25,677 bases of DNA from SZUA-181 sp964601765. Its GTDB lineage: Bacteria > Pseudomonadota > Zetaproteobacteria > Mariprofundales > Mariprofundaceae. Positions 14,181 to 21,316 of this stretch are shown one piece after another. A program made the translations under genes and the position numbers. Every line of letters begins with the position of its first letter. The first letter of the stretch is position 1. The stretch covers positions 1 through 25,677 of the forward strand of contig CAZROR010000018.1 of assembly GCA_964601765.1 (NCBI GenBank), written 5' to 3'. Below the pieces are notes generated by a model. It was given only the letters and a program-made list of their open reading frames with translations, was not told the DNA's origin and did no database searches.

Positions 14181-14202
14181 TCGCCCGTTTCTGGGATGAT
14201 CG
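14165..14202. repeat. 19-bp tandem duplication at the cheY 3' end
   Basis: CCCGTTTCTGGGATGATCG occurs at 14165-14183 and again at 14184-14202. The first copy encodes the last four residues and TGA stop of the CheY-like gene, and the second lies just beyond. Because the stop is in the first copy, the protein is unchanged. The rest of the 55-bp gap to the convergent kinase shows no clear terminator. Confidence 0.95.
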
Positions 14203-14235
14203 GTCGCGCCGCGTGCTGTCGGGCAGGTCGGCTTC

Positions 14236-15765
14236 TCAGGCCTGATCGTCCTGGAAGAGGCTGTTCAGGAGACGTCCCAGCTCCCCGATGTCGTAGGGCT
14301 TGGCGAGCACCGTTTCACCGGCCGTGCCGGCCAGGTCGCGCTCATCGTATCCCGTCGCAAAAATAACTTTCACTTGCGGGTTGGCCTGCCGGATGCGCGC
14401 GGCCGCATCCGGGCCGCTCATGCGTGGCATGACCACATCCAGAAGGGCGACCGCGATGTCCTGCTTGCGGGAGATGAACACGTCAAGGGCATCCCGGCCG
14501 TCTCGCGCCGTGAGTACCCGGTAGCCAAGCGATTCCAGCACGGCGGCGGTGGTGTCACGCACCTGTTCCTCGTCGTCGGCGAGCAGGATGAGTTCGCCCC
14601 GGCCATGGGGCCGTGCCGTGGCGGATGCCCCGGTCCGGGCCTCGTCGGGTGTGCGCAGCGGGAAATGGAGCGCAAGGGCCGTTCCCTGACCGACGCGGCT
14701 TTCCACGGTGACAAAGCCGCCGTGTGTCCTGATGGAGCCGAATACCAGGGACAGGCCGAGCCCCGTGCCTTTGCCGACATGCTTGGTCGTGAAGAACGGC
14801 TCAAAAATCCGGTCCATCAGCTTGCGCGGGATGCCGCGGCCATTGTCCTCGACACAGAGCCGGGCGTAATGCCCCGGCCTTGCATACGGATGGGCGCGGA
14901 TGAACGCGCTGTCCGCCAGGAACGGCTTCAGGCGCAGGGTGATGCGCGGATCATGCACGTCCGTCACGGCGTCACGGGCGTTGTCGATGAGATTGGCGAG
15001 CATCTGGCGCACCTGCTCCGCGTCCGCGCGCACGGGCAGGGGCGCTTCGCTGAAATCCAGGTCAAGCCGGATGTTTTCGGGCACCGAGGCACGCAGCAGC
15101 TTGGTGCTTTCCTTGATGAACGGCGTGAGTGGCATCTCCTTCATCTCGGTGGCGTCCCTGCGCGCAAACGTCAGCAACTGGCGTATCATCTCCGCGGCCC
15201 GGCCGATCAGGCGTTCGATGTTGTCCATTTTTTCCAGCGCGTCGGCATTGCCGCGCACATGCCTCCTGGCCAGGTACAGGTTGCCGCCCATCCCCGCCAG
15301 CATGTTGTTGAAGTCGTGCGCGATGCCGCCCACCAGCGTGCCGAGCGCCTCCATCTTCTGGGCCTGCTGGAACTGCCGCCGCAGCCGGCTCTGTTCGGTC
15401 ATGTCCCGCTGGCAGCAGACGTATCGGGAAATGACGCCATGTTCATCCCGCACGGGAGAGATGACGGCAATGACCGGATAGGTGCTTCCGTCCCTGTGCT
15501 GCTCGCTGAGCGAGCCCTTCCAGGTTTTTCCTGCTGCCAGCGCTTCCCACATTTGCAGGTAGGGTTCCCGCCCGCGGTTCTCGGGAAGAGCGAAGCGGGC
15601 CTTCCTGCCGAGAAGCTCTTCGGCGTTATGGCCGCTGTGCTGGCATGCCGCCGGGTTGACATACCGGATGATGCCATCGCTGTCCGTGACAATGACGGCC
15701 TCGCCGCATTGGTCTACGGCACGGGAAAGCACGCTGTACTGCGGGCGGTCAGGGCTCTTACCCAT
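14236..15765 (-). CDS. Cytoplasmic PAS hybrid histidine kinase with receiver
   Basis: 509 aa, no membrane segments. PAS domain about 10-125 (VIVTDSDGIIRYVNPAACQHSG). HisKA with phospho-His150 in GGIAHDFNNML. HATPase about 255-375 (N-box LANLIDNARDAV, G1 VEDNGRGIP, F-box FEPFFTTKHVGKGTGLGLS). Receiver about 392-506 with LLADDEE, Asp443 in ALLDVVMP and Lys in LAKPYD. It belongs to the same class as the kinase truncated at the left edge. The protein has no transcriptional output, so a separate Hpt or regulator partner is expected but not visible here. ATG 15765 lacks a strong ribosome site. Convergent with the cheX-cheY operon. Confidence 0.93.
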   Translation of the reverse strand: MGKSPDRPQYSVLSRAVDQCGEAVIVTDSDGIIRYVNPAACQHSGHNAEELLGRKARFALPENRGREPYLQMWEALAAGKTWKGSLSEQHRDGSTYPVIAVISPVRDEHGVISRYVCCQRDMTEQSRLRRQFQQAQKMEALGTLVGGIAHDFNNMLAGMGGNLYLARRHVRGNADALEKMDNIERLIGRAAEMIRQLLTFARRDATEMKEMPLTPFIKESTKLLRASVPENIRLDLDFSEAPLPVRADAEQVRQMLANLIDNARDAVTDVHDPRITLRLKPFLADSAFIRAHPYARPGHYARLCVEDNGRGIPRKLMDRIFEPFFTTKHVGKGTGLGLSLVFGSIRTHGGFVTVESRVGQGTALALHFPLRTPDEARTGASATARPHGRGELILLADDEEQVRDTTAAVLESLGYRVLTARDGRDALDVFISRKQDIAVALLDVVMPRMSGPDAAARIRQANPQVKVIFATGYDERDLAGTAGETVLAKPYDIGELGRLLNSLFQDDQA

Positions 15766-15790
15766 GGTGAGGCGTCCGTATTACCGCGAA

Positions 15791-15812
15791 CCGGCCGGGC
15801 CGCGCCGGCCGG
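15791..15812 (-). terminator. Strong GC hairpin between nhaD and the hybrid kinase
   Basis: Two CCGGCCGG blocks (15791-15798, 15805-15812), each self-complementary and complementary to the other, flank a 6-base loop. It lies in the 126-bp gap after nhaD on the minus strand. No U-tract is present, so it may be a Rho-dependent or attenuating structure. Nothing else is recognisable in the gap. Confidence 0.35.
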
Positions 15813-15891
15813 CTTCCCCGGCTTCCACATTTGTGTCTGGTGCTGCCTTCAAGCGATGGCCTCTCCCGATTCGTATCGGTTCGGCGGAAAG

Positions 15892-17247
15892 TCAGAAATG
15901 CGCGGCATTCAGCCACAGGTGCGCGGCAATGCCGGCGCCGTAGCCGAGAAGGATGGCGGGGGTCCACCTGAGATGGGTGAAGAATGTATATGTTCCCCGT
16001 GCCTGGCCCATCAGCGCCACGCCGGCGGCCGAACCGATGGATAGCATGCTCCCGCCGATGCCGGCCGTCAATGTCACGAGCAGCCAGTGACCCTCGGACA
16101 TGTGCGGATTCATGCTGAGCACGGCAAACATGACCGGGATATTGTCGATGACGGATGATATGACGCCAATCATCGTGTTCGCGAACAGCGCCCCTATCCG
16201 GCCGTACATGGCCTCGGATAGCAGCGCCAGGTAGCCGGCCTGTCCCAGCGCGCCGACGCACAGCACGACGCCGTAGAAGAACAGCAAGGTATCCCACTCG
16301 GCGCGCTTGACCTTGTTGAAGATGTCGAAACCGATGTCTCCGTTGCCGCCATTGCTGCGCGCTTCCTTTCTTTTCAGCGCGTAGCCGAAGAAGAGCAGGT
16401 AGGAAAGGCCGGTCATCATGCCGATGGCCGGCGGCAGGTTCAGAAAGTTGTGGAAGCCTACCGCCGTGACAATGGTGAGCACGAACAGCGCCATGACCGT
16501 TTTGGCGCCTGCCTTCATGCGGATATGATCATCAGCCGCGGGCGGCAGCACGCGCGGCACGCTGAAATGCATGGCGGCGGCCGGCACGAGATAGCTGACG
16601 GCGGCGGGAACGAACAGGGTAAAAAAGTCCCGGAATGCCACCACGCCTTTTTGCCAGACCATCAGCGTCGTAATATCGCCAAAGGGGCTGAAGGCGCCAC
16701 CGGCATTGGCCGCGACCACGATGTTGATGCAGCTCAGGCTGACGAACCTGGGCGACTCGGCGCCGACGGCGAGAATGACGGCGCACATCAGCAGCGCGGT
16801 GGTCAGGTTGTCCGCCACGGGCGATATGAAAAAGGCAAGCCCGCCCGTGATCCAGAAGAGCTTCCGGTAGCCGAAACCGCGCCGCACGAGCCAGGACTTC
16901 AGGCTTGCAAAGACCAGGCGGTTTTCCATGGCGTTGATATAGGTCATGGCCACGAGCAGGAACAGCAACAGTTCGGCGTATTCGAGAATGTTGTGTCTGA
17001 CTGCTTCCTCGGCCAGATGGGGGTGGCCGATTGCCGCATATTGCCAGGCCACGATCGCCCACATCAGGCCGGCCGCGAGGATGACCGGCTTGGATTTTCT
17101 GAGGTGCGTGAATTCCTCGCACATGACAACCACGTAGGCGATGAGGAATATCGCCAGCAGTGCATAACCGGCGCCGTGCGCCGTGAGGTCAGGCGCCGGC
17201 GCCGGATCCACGGTTGGCATCCATGCCTGCGGGGCGTCCGGCATCAT
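15892..17247 (-). CDS. nhaD: NhaD-type Na+/H+ antiporter
   Basis: 451 aa inner-membrane protein with about 12-13 hydrophobic segments. Motifs typical of NhaD within the ArsB/NhaD ion transporter superfamily are visible: SPVADNLTTALLMC, NIVVAANAGGAFSPFGDITT, VISSVIDNIPVMFA, and near the C-terminus SIGSAAGVALMGQARGTYTF. The conserved Asp residues in ADNLT, FGDITT and IDNIP are candidates for ion coordination, as in the family. It would expel Na+ (or Li+) in exchange for protons. The start ATGATG (17247) has a weak ribosome site. Its place between a signalling kinase and flagellar genes is unusual; it is not an obvious part of either operon. Confidence 0.93.
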   Translation of the reverse strand: MMPDAPQAWMPTVDPAPAPDLTAHGAGYALLAIFLIAYVVVMCEEFTHLRKSKPVILAAGLMWAIVAWQYAAIGHPHLAEEAVRHNILEYAELLLFLLVAMTYINAMENRLVFASLKSWLVRRGFGYRKLFWITGGLAFFISPVADNLTTALLMCAVILAVGAESPRFVSLSCINIVVAANAGGAFSPFGDITTLMVWQKGVVAFRDFFTLFVPAAVSYLVPAAAMHFSVPRVLPPAADDHIRMKAGAKTVMALFVLTIVTAVGFHNFLNLPPAIGMMTGLSYLLFFGYALKRKEARSNGGNGDIGFDIFNKVKRAEWDTLLFFYGVVLCVGALGQAGYLALLSEAMYGRIGALFANTMIGVISSVIDNIPVMFAVLSMNPHMSEGHWLLVTLTAGIGGSMLSIGSAAGVALMGQARGTYTFFTHLRWTPAILLGYGAGIAAHLWLNAAHF

Positions 17248-17289
17248 GTCTGCGCATGCCGGACCGGCACCCGCCTTTCATCGCGGCCT

Positions 17290-17628
17290 TCATGGCTGCG
17301 TGATCCTGGAGGCGGTTTCCAGTCTTTTTTCCAGCAGGCGAAGCTGCCGAAGATCTTCCCCGATAGTCCGCATCCTGTCCGATATCAGCCGCATGAGTTT
17401 GCGCTGTCGTTTTTCGAGCTGGACGGCGGCGGGCAGCATGCTCTCCGCCATCCCGTTCCACGGAAGGGCCTGTTGCAGGCGACCCAGCATGTCACCGGAT
17501 AGCCGGGCATGATCGGAAGCCCCCGGCCATGTCCGCCAGCCGCGCCCCGCCAGCAAGCGCGTCATGGCCTCCGTCTCTCCGGACAAGGTTGTCAGCGTAT
17601 GCAGGGCATCCACGTTTGTATCGCTCAT
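17290..17628 (-). CDS. fliT: Putative flagellar protein FliT-like
   Basis: 112 aa, helical and charged, with a basic C-terminal half (LEKRQRKLMRLISDRMRTIG...). Its ATG (17628) overlaps the fliS stop (ATGA), so it is coupled to fliS. The assignment as FliT, the FliD export chaperone, rests mostly on position directly after fliS, on size and on helical character. I see no clear family motif, so it could be another small export chaperone. It ends in the 42-bp gap before nhaD, where no strong terminator is visible. Confidence 0.55.
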   Translation of the reverse strand: MSDTNVDALHTLTTLSGETEAMTRLLAGRGWRTWPGASDHARLSGDMLGRLQQALPWNGMAESMLPAAVQLEKRQRKLMRLISDRMRTIGEDLRQLRLLEKRLETASRITQP

Positions 17629-18029
17629 GCTGCGGCGATGGCCCGGCGAACCGGGTGCTTTCCCGCCTCGCTTTCTTCCAGCGCCTGCCATCCTTCGCGA
17701 AGGGTGCGCACGCAGCCAATCACCTCATCCACGGCCGCCGTGCTGCCCGTGCACATCCCTTCACCTAGACGTTTCATCATATAGGCATACAGGGATGCCA
17801 GACTTGCGGCTATCGCGCCCCCTTCGTCAAGGTTGAGGCTGGTTGCCAGTTCGACGATGCTTTCCACGGCCCTGGCCGTGTGCGCCGCCTCGGCATCCGC
17901 GTCGCCATCCTGAATTGCCTTGCGCGCCAGGCCGAGCGACCTGTACAATGCCTCGTGGCTGAGCAGCACCAGACGCAGGGGGCTTGCGCCTTCCACCCTG
18001 ACTCCCTGATAGGTTCCGTATCTGTTCAC
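17625..18029 (-). CDS. fliS: Flagellin export chaperone FliS
   Basis: 134 aa. Hallmarks are RYGTYQGVRVEGASPLRLVLLSHEALY at the N-terminus, in the family pattern of a tyrosine-rich start followed by a conserved SP..LVLLLY-like helix, then helical segments (SIVELATSLNLDEGG, SLASLYAYMMKRL). FliS binds the FliC C-terminus in the cytoplasm and prevents premature polymerisation. GTG start at 18029 is chosen because a very strong ribosome site (GGAAGGAGGTGG) precedes it; upstream in-frame residues lack one. It has its own sigma-28 promoter. Confidence 0.9.
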   Translation of the reverse strand: MNRYGTYQGVRVEGASPLRLVLLSHEALYRSLGLARKAIQDGDADAEAAHTARAVESIVELATSLNLDEGGAIAASLASLYAYMMKRLGEGMCTGSTAAVDEVIGCVRTLREGWQALEESEAGKHPVRRAIAAA

Positions 18030-18080
18030 TGTCCACCTCCTTCCGGCGCCGTTCCGGGCAATCCTCCATGCATATATCAT

Positions 18081-18107
18081 CTATCGGCAGTCACTCGCGC
18101 AACTTGA
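18081..18107 (-). promoter_or_regulatory. Sigma-28 (FliA) promoter of fliS-fliT
   Basis: On the minus strand: TCAAGTTG-N11-GCCGATAG against consensus TAAAGTTT-N11-GCCGATAA. The -10 box matches 7 of 8 bases and the spacing is exact. It lies about 52 bases upstream of the fliS start, inside the gap after fliD (18030-18140). Confidence 0.75.
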
Positions 18108-18140
18108 AGCCGGATGTGGCCGGATGGAAAGGCAGTGGTG

Positions 18141-20768
18141 TCAGGCGGACGACTTGTTCATGGCGCTGATCTGGTTCGTCAGGAACTGGTTCGAGGATTG
18201 CAGTTGCGACAGGGCCTGGGCCAGGTTGGCGAAGGTCTGCGTCAGCTGCGTCCTCTTTTGCTCCATCTGCGCCTGCAGGTCGGCAATCTGCTGATCCAGT
18301 GTCGTATTCATGTCCCGGGAGACATTGATGGCGTTTTGTATCAGTCCGGTTACCGGGTTGGTGAAGGCGTCCAGCGTGCCGTCAAGCTGTGCCGCGGCGC
18401 CCACGCCCAGCACCAGATCCGCGCTGGCCGGCGCCGTGCTCCCGGAATAAAGCACGGCCAGGCCGTCAGGGGCTCCACTCGTGCCGGTCAGCGTCTGTCC
18501 GCTGCCTGCTGCCGCCAGGCCGCTGATTGTGCCGGCCACGTCCACGCCAGTCGTGACACTCCCGAAGATGCCGGGATTCAGGCTTTCCGTGATGCTGAAG
18601 CCCGTGCCCGAGCCATAGGTCTTGCTCTGGATTTGCACGCCCGCTCCCGAGGCCGCGGCCGCCAGGCCCAGCGCGTAGCGCCCCTCGGTGGTGATGGTGT
18701 CGCTGCCGAATGGTTGCGCGCTGTTCACGCTCAGGTTCAGGCTCAGCAGGCTGTCGCCGGCCGCGGCGTCGGTGACGACGATGTGTCCGCCCGAATCCAC
18801 GCTGGCAACCACCTTTTGCGCGAAGGCCGTCTGGATGGCCGCGAGCAGCCCGGAAAGCGTGTCCGTGGCCGGGCTGGATACGGTGAAGCTGCCGCTGACG
18901 GCGCCGCCGTAGCGATCCGTGCCGCTGATGATCACGACATCGTTTGCAACGAGGCCGAGCCCCAGATCGGCGAGTGTCGATGACCCGGTGGCCGGCTGCC
19001 CCGTCGAGGCATCCGTCAATGCCGTCGACAGTTGATGCTGTTCGGTCTTGTCAGCCGAAAACTCGGCGTTCAGCGCGTTGACCACCTGTGCCTGTGTCTG
19101 GCTGCCCGTGAGCGTGATGATGGCTTGTCTGCCGCTGGCTGTTTCGGTAATCGTGAGCGTGTCCTGGGCCGAGGGCAGGGCGGTGGCCGTGGCGGATGAC
19201 TTCGTGGCCGCCTGGGAGATGTTCAATGCGTAGGTGCCGGATGGCGTGTTCAGGCCATTGACCAGAAAGCTGAAATCACTGCTGACAAAGCTGCCCGCCG
19301 CCACGAAAACGTCGCGGATGGCGTTGACGTCCGTGTTCAGAAAATTCGTGAACAGCGTATCGTTGATTTGCAGGTGGCCGGTCTTGTCCGGCTCGACGCC
19401 AATGGCGGCCAGCGTATTTCTGTCCGCGGCAAGGCCAGGAATCGGCGTGGTCAGCGTGGCGGCGAGCCTTGACTGAATGTTGGTCAGCAGCGGCTCATCG
19501 GCCAGGATGCCGTTTTTCCCCGTTTTCGCATCGAACACAAATTGCTGGTTGATGAAGTCCTGCACCTTGTTGTAGTCATCGACGAACTGCTGCACGCTGT
19601 CGCGCACGGCTGTCTTGTCCACGCCGATATTCATGGTCAGCGTCGTGTTTTTGTCCGCCTGCTTCAGGTCGAAGGTGAGGCCGGACAGGGCATCGCTGAT
19701 CTTGTTGCTGCCGCGGGTAATGGTCAGTCCGTCCACTGTCAGCTCGGCATCTGCAGCCAGCGCCAGCGCGGTCTGGCTGCCGGCAGCCAGGTTCAGGCCG
19801 GAAAGCACGCTGCCGCTGCCGGCGGCCAGGGTGATGGTTGTCGCCGGTGTGGTCGCGGTGGCGTCGCCTTGCAGGGAAAGCCGGTAGTCGGATGCGCCGT
19901 AGCTTTGCACCGTGGCCTTCACGCCGATGCCAAGGCCGTTGATGGTGGTGGCGATGCTCGACAGGGAATCGCCAGTGCCGACATTTACGGCCGTGCCGTT
20001 GATGGTGAAGGAGCCGGAGAGGTTCAGGGCCGTCGTGCCGCTGCCAACGGTCTGCCCGGTCGAGGCATCCTTGACGGCGGCGGCGGATGCGGTTGCGCCC
20101 AGGTTGAGGCCCGAAAGCGCGCCGCCGGTGGCCAGCGCCGATCCCGAAAGCGCGAAACCCGCGCTGCCCGTGTTGTCCGCCGCGAGCACAAGGCGAAAGT
20201 CCCCGGCCGCCGACTTGACGATGGAAGCGGATACCCCCGTGGCCGTGGCGCCCGTATTTGCCTGGTTAATCCTGTCGGCGATATTTTGCAACGAATCCGT
20301 GGCCGTTACGCTGATGCTGACGCCGTTGATCTGGAACGATGACGCCGCATAGCCGAGCACGCTCGTTTGATCGGTGATGGCACTTCCGGAACCGTCGGTC
20401 ACGGCCGCGGAGGATGCGATGCGCAACGCCGCCGCCACGCGGTTGACCGTTACCGTGTGCGCGCCGACGGATACCGAATTCGTTCCGGAAACATCCAGCA
20501 GGCTGCCGGCCGGCACGCTGGCGTTGTTGCTGGAGAGGCTGGCGGTGTAGGCGAAGAACCGGGCGGCATCCGCCATGGCTATAGCGGTCTGTCTCAGGCC
20601 CGACAGGTTTGTATTGAGGGTTGTCAGCGCCTCCTGCCTCGCGCTCTGGTCAACCTGCTTTTGTTGCAGCGCGTCAATCCGGCGTTGTTGCACCGCGAGC
20701 AACTGGTCGATGGCCCCCTGGGTGTCGAATCCGGTGACCTGGTTCGGGATGGTCGAAATGACGGGCAT
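18141..20768 (-). CDS. fliD: Flagellar filament cap protein FliD, unusually long
   Basis: 875 aa, where many FliD proteins are about 450-680. The N-terminus (VTGFDTQGAIDQLLAVQQRRIDALQQKQ) and the C-terminal coiled coil (about 820-870, INVSRDMNTTLDQQIADLQAQ) are standard; these form the legs contacting the filament. The FliD core about 335-500 includes LTVDGLTITRGSN, FVDDYNKVQDFINQ and LAAIGVEPDKTG. Two flagellin hook IN-type repeats are visible at about 145-224 (FQINGVSISVTATDSLQNIA) and 254-328 (FTINGTAVNVGTGDSLSSIA), each ending in SGLNL. A further long beta-rich insertion (about 500-690) looks like an extra exposed head domain. Ribosome site GGAGGAAC precedes ATG 20768. It has a sigma-54 promoter. 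Confidence 0.94.
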   Translation of the reverse strand: MPVISTIPNQVTGFDTQGAIDQLLAVQQRRIDALQQKQVDQSARQEALTTLNTNLSGLRQTAIAMADAARFFAYTASLSSNNASVPAGSLLDVSGTNSVSVGAHTVTVNRVAAALRIASSAAVTDGSGSAITDQTSVLGYAASSFQINGVSISVTATDSLQNIADRINQANTGATATGVSASIVKSAAGDFRLVLAADNTGSAGFALSGSALATGGALSGLNLGATASAAAVKDASTGQTVGSGTTALNLSGSFTINGTAVNVGTGDSLSSIATTINGLGIGVKATVQSYGASDYRLSLQGDATATTPATTITLAAGSGSVLSGLNLAAGSQTALALAADAELTVDGLTITRGSNKISDALSGLTFDLKQADKNTTLTMNIGVDKTAVRDSVQQFVDDYNKVQDFINQQFVFDAKTGKNGILADEPLLTNIQSRLAATLTTPIPGLAADRNTLAAIGVEPDKTGHLQINDTLFTNFLNTDVNAIRDVFVAAGSFVSSDFSFLVNGLNTPSGTYALNISQAATKSSATATALPSAQDTLTITETASGRQAIITLTGSQTQAQVVNALNAEFSADKTEQHQLSTALTDASTGQPATGSSTLADLGLGLVANDVVIISGTDRYGGAVSGSFTVSSPATDTLSGLLAAIQTAFAQKVVASVDSGGHIVVTDAAAGDSLLSLNLSVNSAQPFGSDTITTEGRYALGLAAAASGAGVQIQSKTYGSGTGFSITESLNPGIFGSVTTGVDVAGTISGLAAAGSGQTLTGTSGAPDGLAVLYSGSTAPASADLVLGVGAAAQLDGTLDAFTNPVTGLIQNAINVSRDMNTTLDQQIADLQAQMEQKRTQLTQTFANLAQALSQLQSSNQFLTNQISAMNKSSA

Positions 20769-20809
20769 GGCTGTTCCTCCGGGTGCCGGCCGGGCTATTC
20801 AGACGGCAA

Positions 20810-20824
20810 GCAATATCCCGGCCA
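20810..20824 (-). promoter_or_regulatory. Sigma-54 promoter of fliD
   Basis: On the minus strand: TGGCCGG-GATA-TTGC followed by TT, with exact GG-N10-GC spacing, TGGC and TTGC intact. Transcription should start near 20798, 30 bases before the fliD ATG at 20768. It is embedded in one arm of a perfect inverted repeat. Confidence 0.75.
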
Positions 20825-20846
20825 GTCCGCCAACGGGCCGGGATAT
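20813..20846. repeat. 11-bp perfect inverted repeat overlapping the fliD promoter
   Basis: ATATCCCGGCC (20813-20823) and GGCCGGGATAT (20836-20846) are exact inverted copies with a 12-base spacer. It lies 44 bases beyond the flaG stop and could fold as an RNA hairpin ending flaG transcripts, though no U-tract follows. It could instead be a protein-binding palindrome over the -24 element of the fliD promoter. Confidence 0.8.
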
Positions 20847-20890
20847 CAGTCCTGTTTCGCGCACCTGCCGCGCCTGTTCAGGCAAGCCAT

Positions 20891-21244
20891 CTAGCCCACC
20901 TTGTTCAGTATCAGGCCGGTGGCGTTCTGGGCCTGCCGGGCGGCGGCAACGGCGGCAACGAATGCCCTGGAGGGGATTTGCCCGATAACCTCTCCGCTGT
21001 TGCCGTCCACCACCTGCACGACAAGCTGGCCGAGCACATCGCTGTAGTTGAAGCGAATATTGCTGTTCGCCTTTCTCGCCCCGGCGTTGGCCGTGTCAAT
21101 GGCCCGGCGCAGGTCAGCGGCGTGGTGCGGCGCGGGAGGCGGCGTTCCCTCGCCGTGCTCCGCTCGTGGCGGCGGGGCGGGAACACGGGCCTGGACGTTT
21201 CCGGTGGCAAGGGGCGCAGGTCTTATCGATGTTACGATCTGCAT
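20891..21244 (-). CDS. flaG: FlaG family flagellar protein
   Basis: 117 aa. The C-terminal half (about 60-112) has the FlaG domain pattern: IRFNYSDVLGQLVVQVVD then SGEVIGQIPS. The N-terminal half is Pro/Ala-rich and probably disordered. FlaG proteins are associated with control of filament length in polarly flagellated bacteria. Ribosome site AAAGGAGGT lies just before ATG 21244. It sits 72 bp after fliC, separated by a strong hairpin, and before fliD; the order fliC-flaG-fliD-fliS is the usual one in such bacteria. Confidence 0.9.
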   Translation of the reverse strand: MQIVTSIRPAPLATGNVQARVPAPPPRAEHGEGTPPPAPHHAADLRRAIDTANAGARKANSNIRFNYSDVLGQLVVQVVDGNSGEVIGQIPSRAFVAAVAAARQAQNATGLILNKVG

Positions 21245-21277
21245 GACTTGTACCTCCTTTTCAGGCTTGTGGCCTTA

Positions 21278-21302
21278 CTCCTCCCCCTGGACGGGGGAGG
21301 AG
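21278..21302 (-). terminator. Strong hairpin between fliC and flaG
   Basis: CTCCTCCCCC (21278-21287) pairs perfectly with GGGGGAGGAG (21293-21302), a 10-bp stem with a 5-base loop, 14 bases after the fliC stop. There is no U-run after it on the minus strand. It may be a partial terminator or a 3' stabiliser that lets fliC mRNA accumulate over flaG mRNA. Confidence 0.6.
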
Positions 21303-21316
21303 ATCAGCCGGACTCC

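Noticed and set aside
14374..16044. 556-codon plus-strand ORF opposite the hybrid kinase
   Set aside because: Antisense shadow spanning the kinase and the start of the nhaD gap; no motif or ribosome site.
20936..20960. 9-bp CGGCGGCAA duplication in flaG
   Set aside because: In frame and encodes a simple alanine-rich run (AAVAAA), as expected in GC-rich coding DNA. Not counted with the gene-end duplications.
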